Positions 1-10,863 are shown, numbered from the stretch's first letter. The stretch is DNA of 64,000 bases from Vibrio sp. NTOU-M3 (GCF_040869035.1 NZ_CP162100.1:1984001-2048000), one strand, 5' to 3'. Numbers and translations: made by a program. The notes: generated by a model not told the origin, from the letters alone.

Positions 1-1
1 C

Positions 2-208
2 ATTAACGCCAGTTGCTTTGCAGTTCCAGGCCCAACAAATCCGGGATATAAAGTCCGACTCAGAGAAGTATTTGCTCGTACTAAGGCTTTCTTAGACCTT
101 TATGTTCTCGATGCCAAACCCAAATTCCTTGGGCCTAAAGAACCCATTATAAAAGTGGTAGAAGAAAACCCTGAAATTGAGGATGTAGAAGCTAATCTAA
201 CCGACTAA
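2..208 (+). CDS. 3' end of an unidentified protein (partial)
   Basis: An open frame enters from the left edge and stops at TAA 206-208, giving 68 residues. The visible part contains GPTNPGYKVRLREVFARTK and a PKFLGPKEPI stretch, then an acidic tail rich in E and D. I do not recognise the family; the short length prevents a safe assignment. Its last 17 bases overlap the 3' end of the convergent diguanylate cyclase gene. Confidence 0.55.
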   Translation: MNASCFAVPGPTNPGYKVRLREVFARTKAFLDLYVLDAKPKFLGPKEPIIKVVEENPEIEDVEANLTD

Positions 209-1499
209 CTTCTACACAATTTCGACCATTTCGTTTCGCTCGGTATAACGCTTCATCGGCACGAGCCAATAGCGCAGAAGAATGTTCATTCCCTAGCTGG
301 GCAACTCCAAGGCTCGATGTCATTCGCTGGCCATGAACCCACAGATGCCCTTCAATCGTCATACGAATTTTTTCTGCCAGTAGTTCCGCATCTAATAGAT
401 CAAGCGAAGGACAAAAAGCAATAAACTCCTCTCCCCCCCAGCGGACCAGCCAGTGATTTTCATGCAGAACACTCATTACCATCATGGTAAATTCACGCAG
501 AATGTCGTCTCCCATGCTATGGCCATACTGATCATTAATCGTCTTAAAATGGTCAATATCAATGTAGATAACAGAAAGCGGCTTTCGAGCACTCTCTCCA
601 CTTTCATAATTTTTTGCTAGCCAATCGCGTACTGCGTGACGGTTCATTGCACCTGTTAATGCATCTCGGTGCGCAAGTTCTGCAAATTGAATATTTTGGG
701 CTTTCAATGCTCGGTTGAGTTTTTTAAGCTTTAACTGGCGTGTCTGTGCATCAACAATGAGCTTCTGACTACGGCGGATCTCAAACACACTGTACAAAAG
801 ACCTAAAATGACCCAAACAAAAAGCAACCCCATAAAGAGATCTTCACCTTCTACATAAGAACCAACAAGCTCTATGTTATTGATTGTCATTCGATAGTGG
901 CCGAGTGGTAGAGATGAGCCTGTTGCAAATTCAATACGATTCACGTTACCCATTTCTGGTGCAGAATGCTCAATGGAAATATCGTTATCCACAAGCCACC
1001 ATGTCATGACCTGAAGGTTTCTAAGGGGTATTGAGGTGCCTTTTTTATCAACACCTGGATGGTATTCTAACCCATTATATTTATGGGTATATTCATTGTC
1101 TGGAATCGAATAAGCGGCATTGTAATTTCGAAGGTAGAATCGCATTCTCGGTTCAGAATCATTATCTAAGTTGTGAAAATCGATATCCAGTTTAATTGTA
1201 TGGTAGTTTGAAAAATCAATACCAACGGTTGGATCTTCTCGATCAACAACAATAGAGACACCACAATATGGCCAAGGATAATCGCTCTCTTTAAGCTCGC
1301 ACTCTAATATTGCTGTTTTCCCATCAATACTTATGGATGAAGTAGACAGACCGTTCTGTACCTGATCATTGGTGGGTAGAAACGCAAAATGTTCAGGCAT
1401 AACTTTGTAAACACGTTGGTCACCATAAACGCGGTAGAGCTGAACGATAAGAATGGTGAATATACCTAAAATAAATACGGCTTTATGGATAACTCTCAA
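192..1499 (-). CDS. membrane-bound diguanylate cyclase (GGDEF, GGEEF variant)
   Basis: Predicted to make cyclic di-GMP from two GTP at the inner membrane. The 435-residue protein has an N-terminal hydrophobic segment (about 7-25), a periplasmic region of about 195 residues without a domain I can name, a second membrane segment (about 222-240), a short coiled coil, and a C-terminal GGDEF domain (about 276-435). The active-site motif is GGEEF at 355-359, a form found in active cyclases, and the upstream DIDHFKTINDQYGH motif is intact. The inhibitory I-site (RxxD five residues before GG) reads HENH, so product inhibition at that site is probably absent. There is no EAL domain. The ligand of the periplasmic region is unknown. 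Confidence 0.9.
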   Translation of the reverse strand: MRVIHKAVFILGIFTILIVQLYRVYGDQRVYKVMPEHFAFLPTNDQVQNGLSTSSISIDGKTAILECELKESDYPWPYCGVSIVVDREDPTVGIDFSNYHTIKLDIDFHNLDNDSEPRMRFYLRNYNAAYSIPDNEYTHKYNGLEYHPGVDKKGTSIPLRNLQVMTWWLVDNDISIEHSAPEMGNVNRIEFATGSSLPLGHYRMTINNIELVGSYVEGEDLFMGLLFVWVILGLLYSVFEIRRSQKLIVDAQTRQLKLKKLNRALKAQNIQFAELAHRDALTGAMNRHAVRDWLAKNYESGESARKPLSVIYIDIDHFKTINDQYGHSMGDDILREFTMMVMSVLHENHWLVRWGGEEFIAFCPSLDLLDAELLAEKIRMTIEGHLWVHGQRMTSSLGVAQLGNEHSSALLARADEALYRAKRNGRNCVEVSRLD

Positions 1500-1976
1500 A
1501 CGCGAAGACCTTGTTCAAAACTCATATGAGTTACGGATTACTGAAAACGGTTAAGATTGTCATTTTACAACCTTAGTGCCAAATTTTAACTGAAATATCA
1601 TTCTGTATGATAGAAATTTTCGACCTATATCAACTGATGATTAAAAGTCGTGCAAAATCGTCTCTCTTTATTGCGCAATTTAAAACTAATCGCTTCTTAG
1701 CCTTGTAAACTCTAGCTTTCAGCCTTTTTTCTATCAAGAATCTCACTAAGTTTTATAAATTCATCACACGATAACTCAGTTAAGTTGTTGTACTAACGCT
1801 ATATTTTTATTATCGATTCTTGCAGCTTGCATATAAACTTTAGTACCAATGCAAAACCCATTCACCAAGCAAATGTAATGCAGAGCAAGCACCTGGCAAA
1901 GCTATGCTTTCTAAGTAATTGAAGTCTGCTAAACTGCTAGCTAAAAATAGCCACATGATGGCTGAAAATAACGAAA
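1500..1976. other. intergenic region between divergent genes
   Basis: This 477-base AT-rich stretch separates the diguanylate cyclase from the DUF2797 gene, which diverge, so it must hold both promoters. I see no convincing open frame, RNA gene, repeat or terminator in it, and no clear consensus promoter. Confidence 0.4.
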
Positions 1977-2813
1977 ATGAGCACTGTCATGTCTTTAATT
2001 TTGAAAGGCACGCTTAGTAAAATGCGTGCATCATTGGACGACGAAGTCCACTACCATCTTCCTGTAGGCGATAAACTTGTCGACCTTAAACCCTACATTG
2101 GAAAACGCCTTACTCTCACTCATACTGGCAACATCTTTTGTTGCTCTTGTGGAAAAAAAACCAAGAAAAGCTATTCGCAAGGGCACTGTTTTGTTTGCAT
2201 GAAAAAGCTTGCTAGCTGCGACATGTGTATTATGAAACCCGAAACCTGCCACTACGGGCAAGGGACATGTCGTGAGCCACAATGGGGAGAAGAGAACTGC
2301 ATGGTTGATCACTATGTCTATCTGTCTAATACCTCCAGTCTTAAGGTTGGCATCACCCGCCACACTCAGATCCCAACTCGCTGGATAGATCAAGGAGCCA
2401 CGCAGGGCCTGCCAATTTTCAAAGTAAAAACCCGCTACATATCAGGCCTTATTGAAGTTGAACTGGCGAAGCACATTGCCGATAAAACCAATTGGCGCAC
2501 GTTATTGAAAGGTGACGGAGAGCCAATGGCATTAGAACAAAGATTTGCCGAACTGTATCCGTTAGTTCAAGACAAAGTAGCGGCTATCAAACAACAATTT
2601 GGTGATGACGCTGTTGAAGTCTTACATGAAAATATTACTGCCATTCGCTACCCAGTAGAGCAGCACCCAACTAAAATCGTTTCGCACAATTTTGATAAAA
2701 ACCCCGAGGTTTCGGGAATAGTCCAAGGGATCAAAGGGCAATACCTAATCTTCGATAATGGTGTCATTAACGTCAGAAAATTCACCTCATATGAAGTTGA
2801 AATTTCTGAGTAA
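1977..2813 (+). CDS. DUF2797 family protein with Cys cluster
   Basis: 278 residues, matching my memory of the DUF2797 family, whose function is not established. Residues about 55-100 hold a dense Cys/His cluster (FCCSCGKK, HCFVCMKK, CDMC, CHYGQGTC) that looks like one or more zinc sites. It is followed by VYLSNTSSLKVGIT and RWIDQGA, resembling the start of a GIY-YIG-type fold (observation, not proof). The C-terminal third has no recognisable motif. The ribosome-binding site before ATG 1977 is weak, and a second ATG lies four codons inside. It is monocistronic, converging on the aminotransferase gene with a shared terminator hairpin between. Confidence 0.8.
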   Translation: MSTVMSLILKGTLSKMRASLDDEVHYHLPVGDKLVDLKPYIGKRLTLTHTGNIFCCSCGKKTKKSYSQGHCFVCMKKLASCDMCIMKPETCHYGQGTCREPQWGEENCMVDHYVYLSNTSSLKVGITRHTQIPTRWIDQGATQGLPIFKVKTRYISGLIEVELAKHIADKTNWRTLLKGDGEPMALEQRFAELYPLVQDKVAAIKQQFGDDAVEVLHENITAIRYPVEQHPTKIVSHNFDKNPEVSGIVQGIKGQYLIFDNGVINVRKFTSYEVEISE

Positions 2814-2833
2814 CTGCATAAGCCAATACTCAG

Positions 2834-2864
2834 AAGCCCATCTGTCACCGGATGGGCTTTTCTT
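2834..2864 (+). terminator. terminator after the DUF2797 gene
   Basis: A 9-bp stem (AAGCCCATC / GATGGGCTT, 2834-2842 and 2851-2859) is followed by TTTCTTCTATTT. It ends right at the stop codon of the convergent aminotransferase gene. Confidence 0.75.
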
Positions 2865-4103
2865 CTATTTTTGGTTAAGAATTTCCTTCATCACGTCAAA
2901 CAAAGTATCCACTTCATCCAGCGTGTTGTAGTGCATGAAACCAATTCGCAGCACACCACCACTTTCTGCTAACCCAAGTTGACGCACTAAACCCAACGCA
3001 TAAAAGTGACCGTTCCATGTGCAAATGTTGCGCTCTCCAAGCCTTTTAGCAATTTCTGCCGTTGAATACTTATCGAAGGTCAGTGCAAACGTAGGTGTCC
3101 GTAACTCGCTATGCGCTTGAGCTCTCCCCCATAAATGTACTCCCTGTAATTCACTAAGCTTTGATAGAAAATGGTCAGTTAATGCTGTTTCATGTTGAGA
3201 AAAATCAAGATAAGAAGCCACAAGCTTCTCACGAAGTGAAGCATCTTGTTTTCCCCATTGGGCAAGATATTTGATCGCAGCAATCACACCAGCTAACCCT
3301 TCAAAGCTCTGGGTACCTGTCTCAAACCGCCCTGGCCCTTGTTCAGTCGCCGGCTCAACTTTATAAGGACGTAATGCTTGTAACCACTTTGGCGCGACAT
3401 AGGCAATACCAACATGTGGACCAAAAAATTTGTACGCAGAACACACAAGAAAATCACAGCCTAATTTTTGCACGTCAACCAAGTGATGGGGAGCGTAATG
3501 CACTGCATCGAGATAAACCATTGCCCCAACATCATGTGCAGCTTCAATAATTCTCTCAACATCGACAATCGATCCTGTGGTGTTCGAAGCCAACGTGACC
3601 GCCACCAACTTGGTGTTAGTATTGATAAGATTCAACAGGTGTTCGACATCCAAAGAGCAGTCACTTTCCTTGACCTGTGCAACTCGAATCTTTGCTGATT
3701 TATCATTTGCGGCCTGCTGCCAACTGGAAACGTTTGAGTAATGATCCAATGCTGTTACAACAATTTCATCAGCTGAGTTCCAATCTCGACTTATTGCACG
3801 ACTTAACTGAAACGTCAAAGAGGTCATATTCGGACCAAAAACAATATTGTCGGGTGATTCTGCATTCACAAACGTAGCCGCATATTGACGTGCATCCTGC
3901 ATCAGCTCGGTAGTAAGTCGGCTAGAAAAAAAATGACCACCTAAATTTGAGTTGTAATAACCAAGGTACGATGTCATCGCTTCCAGTACGCTCTCTGGTA
4001 CCTGCGATCCACCAGGCCCATCTAAAAAAATGACGGGTAAATGATTGTGAGTTTGCTTAAGCGCTGGAAATTGTGCTCGAACTGAATTAGGAGTGAAGTT
4101 CAT
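2865..4103 (-). CDS. class V aminotransferase-like PLP enzyme, VC1184 type
   Basis: 412 residues with the fold-type I, cysteine desulfurase-like architecture (TIGR01976 / VC1184 subfamily by recollection). The PLP lysine is K225 in SAYKFFGPH, preceded by YLDAVH with D199 and H202. In SufS/CsdA enzymes the catalytic Cys lies in a C-terminal RTGHHCAMP motif; here the aligned stretch is TWNGHFYALG, so the Cys position appears to be Tyr368. It is therefore unlikely to be a classical cysteine desulfurase, and its substrate is unknown. The start overlaps the end of the upstream 2OG-dioxygenase gene by 17 bases, so the two are probably translationally coupled and may act in one pathway. Confidence 0.8.
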   Translation of the reverse strand: MNFTPNSVRAQFPALKQTHNHLPVIFLDGPGGSQVPESVLEAMTSYLGYYNSNLGGHFFSSRLTTELMQDARQYAATFVNAESPDNIVFGPNMTSLTFQLSRAISRDWNSADEIVVTALDHYSNVSSWQQAANDKSAKIRVAQVKESDCSLDVEHLLNLINTNTKLVAVTLASNTTGSIVDVERIIEAAHDVGAMVYLDAVHYAPHHLVDVQKLGCDFLVCSAYKFFGPHVGIAYVAPKWLQALRPYKVEPATEQGPGRFETGTQSFEGLAGVIAAIKYLAQWGKQDASLREKLVASYLDFSQHETALTDHFLSKLSELQGVHLWGRAQAHSELRTPTFALTFDKYSTAEIAKRLGERNICTWNGHFYALGLVRQLGLAESGGVLRIGFMHYNTLDEVDTLFDVMKEILNQK

Positions 4104-4743
4104 TCTCGGTTCCCTTTGCTGTCAATACAAACACGTCCATATAGCCTTCTTCACCTTGAATGACTGAGCGAATTGGTTGAGCGTTGTGCCAAAGCTTATT
4201 GTCAGCAAGCATAGCGACTTCACCATTTTGCAACACTTTGCGAAAAAACGGCGCTTCATTGAAACTGCTGTACAACATGATGTCGCCACCTTCAATATTA
4301 TGTCGACCCATGCCTACCAAAGCGATGTGTTTAAAGCCATCTTGATGGACCCCTTCAGGCGCGACTTGAGTCTGTTCATAAACAGCTGAAATTCGAATCT
4401 GATGTATCTCAATTTCTTGCCCATCTTGGAGATGGTTTGTCGCTGCAAACATCGTACAAATTTCTTGCATGCCTTCACTGAGTAATGTGGAGTCTTCGAT
4501 AGGCTGAAACTGTCGAATTATATTTCCCTGAAAGCGATTGATCTCACCCGTTTGCATAAACTCGTTTTTATTCAAATCAACAACCTTCCCCTCATAAAGC
4601 GCGACAACCGAATAGCGTCGTAGACGATAAGCTCCGTCTGCATGTTCTGTATGAGGAAGTTTGGTAAAAGAAGGCGCAAGTTCCGCTATCGTACTTTCAC
4701 TAAGCTTCATAAGTTGCAAGGTTGTTTCCTGATTATTTAGCAT
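4087..4743 (-). CDS. 2OG-Fe dioxygenase family protein
   Basis: A 218-residue protein of the PF10014-like 2-oxoglutarate/Fe(II) dioxygenase group (by recollection). Candidate metal ligands are visible: HQDG (H-x-D) in the middle and LWHNAQPIR near the end, where the His is followed by the Arg expected to bind 2-oxoglutarate. I chose ATG 4743 because AAGGAG lies six bases before it; an in-frame ATG nine codons upstream has no such signal. It is first in a two-gene unit with the VC1184-type PLP enzyme. Substrate unknown; hydroxylation of a free amino acid is one possibility known for relatives, but nothing here proves it. Confidence 0.75.
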   Translation of the reverse strand: MLNNQETTLQLMKLSESTIAELAPSFTKLPHTEHADGAYRLRRYSVVALYEGKVVDLNKNEFMQTGEINRFQGNIIRQFQPIEDSTLLSEGMQEICTMFAATNHLQDGQEIEIHQIRISAVYEQTQVAPEGVHQDGFKHIALVGMGRHNIEGGDIMLYSSFNEAPFFRKVLQNGEVAMLADNKLWHNAQPIRSVIQGEEGYMDVFVLTAKGTENELHS

Positions 4744-6098
<1,355 letters not shown>

Positions 6099-6129
6099 AA
6101 AAGAAAAGTTATTTTACTCGTCGACTTTT

Positions 6130-6163
6130 AAAGCCCTGTGGTATTCCCGCAGGGCTTTCTTTT
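6130..6163 (+). terminator. trxB terminator
   Basis: A 9-bp stem AAAGCCCTG / CAGGGCTTT (6130-6138, 6150-6158) is followed by CTTTTG. A TATAAT at 6165-6170 directly after it may be the -10 of the cydDC promoter, though I see no good -35. Confidence 0.8.
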
Positions 6164-6215
6164 GTATAATGCCGCGCTCAACATCAAAAAAATAATTCTC
6201 ATTTAAGCCTTCATA

Positions 6216-8003
6216 ATGGATAAAAAGAAACAGCGCAGCTTGAATAAATGGCTCAAGCAGCAAAGTAAGTTAGCCAAAAAATGGTTGATGGTTGCTGTTG
6301 GCCTTGGCGTACTTTCAAGCATATTCTTGCTGGCTCAAGCCGCTTTGCTCGCCACCATTCTGCATCAACTGATCATCGAACAAGTCGATAAGTATGAACT
6401 GCTACCCTATTTTGCAGCCCTTGCTGTCACGATAGCCCTCCGGGCATTGTGCTCTTGGGGCAGAGAGATCGCGGGGTTCCGTTGTGGCGAGCAAATCCGG
6501 ATCTACATCCGGCAGTTAATTCTAGATAAGCTGCGTGACCTAGGGCCTGCATACATCAAAGGTAAGCCTGCTGGCTCGTGGGCAACACTGCTCTTAGAAC
6601 AAGTAGAAGACATGCATGACTTCTTTGCACGCTACCTGCCTCAGATGTCGCTCTCTGTGTTGGTACCTTTTGTCATTTTGATTGTCGTGTTTCCAATAAA
6701 CTGGGCAGCTGGCCTGATTTTCTTATTAACAGCCCCCCTCGTTCCCCTATTTATGGCTTTAGTTGGAATGAAAGCCGCTGATGCCAACCGAAAAAACTTT
6801 AAAGCGCTACAGCGTCTATCGGGTCATTTTTACGATCGCTTACAATCGATGACCACCATTCGACTATTCGACCGAACAAAAGCAGAAACTGAGGTGATGC
6901 GTGGCGCTTCTGAAGTATTTCGAAGCCGAACAATGGATGTGTTAAAAATCGCATTTCTGTCCTCCGCTGTATTAGAATTCTTTACTTCCATCTCCATCGC
7001 TTTAACGGCGGTGTATTTTGGTTTTGCTTTCATCGGAGAACTGAATTTTGGTGATTATGGCCTCGGTGTAACACTCTTTTCCGGTTTGTTCATTTTGGTA
7101 TTAGCGCCGGAGTTTTATCAACCGCTAAGGGATCTTGGCACTTTCTATCATGCTAAGCAGCAAGCAGTTGGCGCTGCCGAAAGCATTGTTGAGTTTTTAG
7201 AAACTGACGTCAGTACTGTACGCAGTGGAGATACCCCTCTTCCAAACCCAGCTCAAATTGAAATTTCCGCTGTTGATCTGGAGGTGTTTAGCCCAGAAGG
7301 AACCCTGTTGGTTGGGCCTATTTCTTTTACTATTCATGCAAACCAAACTACAGCACTTGTCGGCCCAAGTGGCGCAGGCAAGACTAGCTTAATCAATGCC
7401 ATTCTTGGTTTTTTACCATATCAAGGCTCATTAAAGATCAATGGAATTGAACGCAGCAACTTGAATTTAGATGATTGGCGCCAGCACATCAGTTGGGTTG
7501 GACAAAACCCACTCCTGTTGCACGGAACCATTCGTGACAATATTACGCTCGGTCAGACTGAGGTCTCCGATTCACGTATCCAAGAAGTATTAGCCAATTC
7601 TTTCGCCAACGAATTCGTGGAAAAACATGGTTTAAATTATGTGATTTCTGATCGCTCAGGCGGATTGTCCGTGGGTCAAGCACAGCGGTTAGCCTTAGCT
7701 CGGGCCATGGTACAAAATGGTCAATTCTGGTTGCTGGACGAGCCAACGGCCAGTCTTGATGCTCGTAGTGAAAAATTAGTCATGCAAGGGCTTAATGAAC
7801 AGATAACCAATAAAACGGCATTAATGGTGACTCACCAACTCGCTCCACTGCAAAATGTTGAACAAATACTGGTTATGCAAGATGGGCAACTGGTGCAATC
7901 AGGTCAATTCACACAACTCGAAGCAACTGAAGGTTTGTTCCAACAAATGCTTAAAGCAAACCATGCATTGACCCATTCAAATAAGGGGAACTTAGATGCG
8001 TGA
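6216..8003 (+). CDS. cydD: CydDC ABC exporter subunit CydD
   Basis: Half of the heterodimeric inner-membrane ABC transporter CydDC, which exports thiols (cysteine/glutathione) and is needed for assembly of cytochrome bd oxidase. 595 residues: an N-terminal exporter-type membrane domain with about six helices (about 20-330), then the nucleotide-binding domain with Walker A GPSGAGKTSL, a signature region reading SGGLSVGQAQR, and Walker B LLDEPTASLD. The last 8 bases overlap the start of cydC, so the two are co-translated. Confidence 0.95.
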   Translation: MDKKKQRSLNKWLKQQSKLAKKWLMVAVGLGVLSSIFLLAQAALLATILHQLIIEQVDKYELLPYFAALAVTIALRALCSWGREIAGFRCGEQIRIYIRQLILDKLRDLGPAYIKGKPAGSWATLLLEQVEDMHDFFARYLPQMSLSVLVPFVILIVVFPINWAAGLIFLLTAPLVPLFMALVGMKAADANRKNFKALQRLSGHFYDRLQSMTTIRLFDRTKAETEVMRGASEVFRSRTMDVLKIAFLSSAVLEFFTSISIALTAVYFGFAFIGELNFGDYGLGVTLFSGLFILVLAPEFYQPLRDLGTFYHAKQQAVGAAESIVEFLETDVSTVRSGDTPLPNPAQIEISAVDLEVFSPEGTLLVGPISFTIHANQTTALVGPSGAGKTSLINAILGFLPYQGSLKINGIERSNLNLDDWRQHISWVGQNPLLLHGTIRDNITLGQTEVSDSRIQEVLANSFANEFVEKHGLNYVISDRSGGLSVGQAQRLALARAMVQNGQFWLLDEPTASLDARSEKLVMQGLNEQITNKTALMVTHQLAPLQNVEQILVMQDGQLVQSGQFTQLEATEGLFQQMLKANHALTHSNKGNLDA

Positions 8004-9717
8004 TTTACTCCCTTATCTAAAGCTTTATAAAAAACACTGGTTTGGCTTATCGCTTGGTATGCTGTTAGCCTTACTAACATTGCTTGCTTCCTTCGGACTG
8101 CTAACTCTATCGGGCTGGTTCTTATCTGCCGCAGCCGTTGCAGGCCTTACCATTGCGCGAGAAACCTTTAATTATATGCTTCCCGGAGCCTTTGTACGGG
8201 GCTTCGCAATGGGCCGCACCGCAGGACGTTGGGGTGAACGCGTTGTCAGCCACAATGCAACCTTTAAGTTGCTGACTGATTTACGTATTTTCTTCTTCTC
8301 TAAACTCGCTCCACTGATCCCAGGTCGAGTATCGAATTTACGTGATGCCGACTTGCTCAATCGATTAGTTGCTGATATCGATGCCATGGATCATGTTTAT
8401 TTGCGGCTTATTAGTCCGATGGTCGTGGGTACACTTACAATTGCTATATTGACCGCAATTTTATGTTGGTTTGATACTCAGCTAGGTTTAACACTTGGTG
8501 CAATCTTGCTTGTACTGCTTATTTTGTGGCCAATTCTGTTTTACAAGTTGGGCAAACGAAACGGAGCCGAACTAACACAGCACAAAGCACAAATGCGCAT
8601 CAGTACGCTCGATTGGTTGCAAGGTTATAGTGAATTGACCTTATTTGGCGCAGAAAAACGCTATCGCAATGCAATCATTTCTGCTCAAGGCAAGCTACTC
8701 AAAAATCAGCATATCAACGCTCATTTTTCTGGCTTGGCACAAGCATTATTGATGTTGGCGAATGGGTGGACCTTAGTCCTTATACTTTGGTTAGCAGCTG
8801 ATGGTGTCGGTGGCAACCAACCTGATCCGCTTATTGCGCTATTTGCCTTCGCGACAATGGCAACCGTCGAACTCCTTATGCCGATTGCCGGTGCATTTCA
8901 GCATTTAGGACAAACCCTTACGTCTGCAAGGCGCTTAAACGAAGTGATCCTCGCTGAACCTGATGTGGTATTTCCTCAACAAGATGTCATGCATGATCAG
9001 AACTTCTCGATTCGCTACAACGATATTTCTTTCCATTATCCGGATAATGAACAGCAAGTGGTCAAAAACCTTTCGCTTGAAATTCCAGCGAAGCATCGAG
9101 TTGCTATCGTCGGTCAAACTGGCTCAGGTAAATCCACGCTACTACAACTGTTGACGCGTTATTGGGATGTTCAGCACGGCTCAATAGAGATAGCAGGTCA
9201 ACCGCTCCAACAATGGAGTGAAAGTCAGCTTCGCCAAGCCATCAGTGTGGTCAGCCAACGGGTTGATATTTTGAATGGCACATTAAGAGACAACCTTTTG
9301 ATGGCTAAACCGGATGCTGATGATGAAAAGCTCTCTGCTGTTCTGGTTCAAGTCGGGCTTGAAAAGCTGCTTCAAGATCAGGGGTTAGACACTTGGATGG
9401 GTGATGGTGGCCGACAGCTTTCTGGTGGTGAAAAGCGCCGCGTCGGAATTGCCCGAGCATTACTCCATAATGCTCCGATTTTGTTACTTGATGAACCGAC
9501 TGAAGGTTTGGATAAGCAAACTGAGCAACAGATCATGCAATTGTTTGAAGCGCATTTTACAGACAAAACCGTGGTCTTTATTACTCATCGACTGGTTGAT
9601 TTGGATAAGATGGACAGTATTTGCTTACTGGAGCAAGGTGAAGTGGTTGAGCATGGCTCGCACGAAGATTTGCTGAATAAACAAGGGCGATACTACCAAT
9701 TAAACCAAACCCTTTAG
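7996..9717 (+). CDS. cydC: CydDC ABC exporter subunit CydC
   Basis: Partner of CydD. 573 residues with an N-terminal membrane domain and a C-terminal ATPase domain: Walker A GQTGSGKST, signature LSGGEKRR, Walker B LLLDEPTEGLD, and the switch His in FITHRL. It starts inside the end of cydD (8-base overlap) and is followed by a strong hairpin, closing the two-gene operon. Confidence 0.95.
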   Translation: MRDLLPYLKLYKKHWFGLSLGMLLALLTLLASFGLLTLSGWFLSAAAVAGLTIARETFNYMLPGAFVRGFAMGRTAGRWGERVVSHNATFKLLTDLRIFFFSKLAPLIPGRVSNLRDADLLNRLVADIDAMDHVYLRLISPMVVGTLTIAILTAILCWFDTQLGLTLGAILLVLLILWPILFYKLGKRNGAELTQHKAQMRISTLDWLQGYSELTLFGAEKRYRNAIISAQGKLLKNQHINAHFSGLAQALLMLANGWTLVLILWLAADGVGGNQPDPLIALFAFATMATVELLMPIAGAFQHLGQTLTSARRLNEVILAEPDVVFPQQDVMHDQNFSIRYNDISFHYPDNEQQVVKNLSLEIPAKHRVAIVGQTGSGKSTLLQLLTRYWDVQHGSIEIAGQPLQQWSESQLRQAISVVSQRVDILNGTLRDNLLMAKPDADDEKLSAVLVQVGLEKLLQDQGLDTWMGDGGRQLSGGEKRRVGIARALLHNAPILLLDEPTEGLDKQTEQQIMQLFEAHFTDKTVVFITHRLVDLDKMDSICLLEQGEVVEHGSHEDLLNKQGRYYQLNQTL

Positions 9718-9752
9718 TTCATGCCCCCATTTGTTGATGGGGTACCATCAAC

Positions 9753-9780
9753 AAAAAAGCAGCCAATTGGCTGCTTTTTT
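9753..9780. terminator. bidirectional terminator between cydC and rluB
   Basis: A perfect 28-base palindrome (AAAAAAGCAGCC / GGCTGCTTTTTT around AATT) lies between two convergent genes and gives a T run on both strands. Confidence 0.85.
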
Positions 9781-9794
9781 TAATTCTTCTTATC

Positions 9795-10730
9795 TTATCG
9801 CTGCTTATTGCGGCGACCTTGTTCACCAGCGCCTTTCTTCGGCTTACGGCGTGCTGGGTTATTACTTCTACCCGGGTTATTTACACGCTCTTCATGACGT
9901 TTAACAGCACGACGGATCTTCTGACTACGTGAACGTTCACGCTGACGAGAAGTATTGGCCTTATTCTGATCAACCAAGGTTTCTTTCTCTGCACGAAGTT
10001 CTACTAACTCACGAAGGTAGTTCACTTCTTTCAGATCGAGCTCCATCCATCCGCCACGAGGTAGCTTTTTATCAAGATAAATATCACCGTAACGAACACG
10101 TTTCAGACGGCTCACCGTACATTCTTGAGATTCCCAAAGGCGACGAACCTCGCGGTTACGACCTTCGTTTATCACAACATAGAATGTATGGTTCATGCCC
10201 TCACCACCGGCATACACGACATCTTCAAATCGTGCCATGCCATCTTCGAGCTCAACCCCACGAACCACGTTTTTCACTTTCTGTTCGTTAACTTCACCAA
10301 ATACGCGAACTAGATATTCACGTTCAACTTGGCGGCTTGGGTGCATCAGTCGGTTAGCTAGCTCACCGTCAGTGGTAAACAGAAGTAAACCCGAGGTGTT
10401 TGCGTCCAGACGACCAACAGAAATCCAACGAGAACCACGGATTTTCGGCAAACGATCAAATACAGTACGACGACCTTCTGGATCATGGCGAGTACAAAGC
10501 TCACCTTCCGGCTTGTAGTAAGCCAGAACTCGACAAATCACTTCCTCTTGTGCTTTCACAGAGACGGTGTGACCGTCAATACGCACGATGGCGTTGTCAT
10601 CTTCCAGTCTCTCTCCGAGCTTCGCAACAATACCATTGACGCTGACTCGGCCAGCTTTAATCAAAGCTTCCAATTCACGACGAGAGCCATGGCCAGCTCG
10701 AGCGAGTACTTTCTGTAATTTTTCGTTCAT
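9795..10730 (-). CDS. rluB: 23S rRNA pseudouridine-2605 synthase RluB
   Basis: Modifies U2605 of 23S rRNA. 311 residues: an N-terminal S4 RNA-binding domain (about 1-60, [19 protein letters not shown]), then an RsuA/RluB-type catalytic domain with the Asp in [14 protein letters not shown], followed by [16 protein letters not shown] and [12 protein letters not shown] motifs. The C-terminal about 60 residues are a lysine/arginine-rich low-complexity tail, common in this family. It lies downstream of rnm and yciO, but a terminator hairpin lies between yciO and rluB, so it may have its own promoter. Confidence 0.92.
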   Translation of the reverse strand: MNEKLQKVLARAGHGSRRELEALIKAGRVSVNGIVAKLGERLEDDNAIVRIDGHTVSVKAQEEVICRVLAYYKPEGELCTRHDPEGRRTVFDRLPKIRGSRWISVGRLDANTSGLLLFTTDGELANRLMHPSRQVEREYLVRVFGEVNEQKVKNVVRGVELEDGMARFEDVVYAGGEGMNHTFYVVINEGRNREVRRLWESQECTVSRLKRVRYGDIYLDKKLPRGGWMELDLKEVNYLRELVELRAEKETLVDQNKANTSRQRERSRSQKIRRAVKRHEERVNNPGRSNNPARRKPKKGAGEQGRRNKQR

Positions 10731-10788
10731 TTAATTACCTATGTGTCGTCTTCTCAGACGTCGATGGAGCATTTATCCGGCATGCGGA

Positions 10789-10824
10789 CAAACAAAAAGT
10801 GCGACCCAAAAATCGCGGTCGCAC
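10789..10824 (-). terminator. terminator after yciO
   Basis: An 8-bp stem GTGCGACC / GGTCGCAC (10799-10806, 10817-10824). Read on the minus strand it is followed by TTTTTGTTTG, the orientation of yciO. Confidence 0.7.
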
Positions 10825-10863
10825 ATTATCGCAAAACTTGTTAGATAAATCACCAAATTTTGA

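Noticed and set aside
9929..10718. Several overlapping plus-strand open frames inside rluB
   Set aside because: They lie antisense to a well-supported rluB and show no ribosome-binding sites or recognisable motifs.
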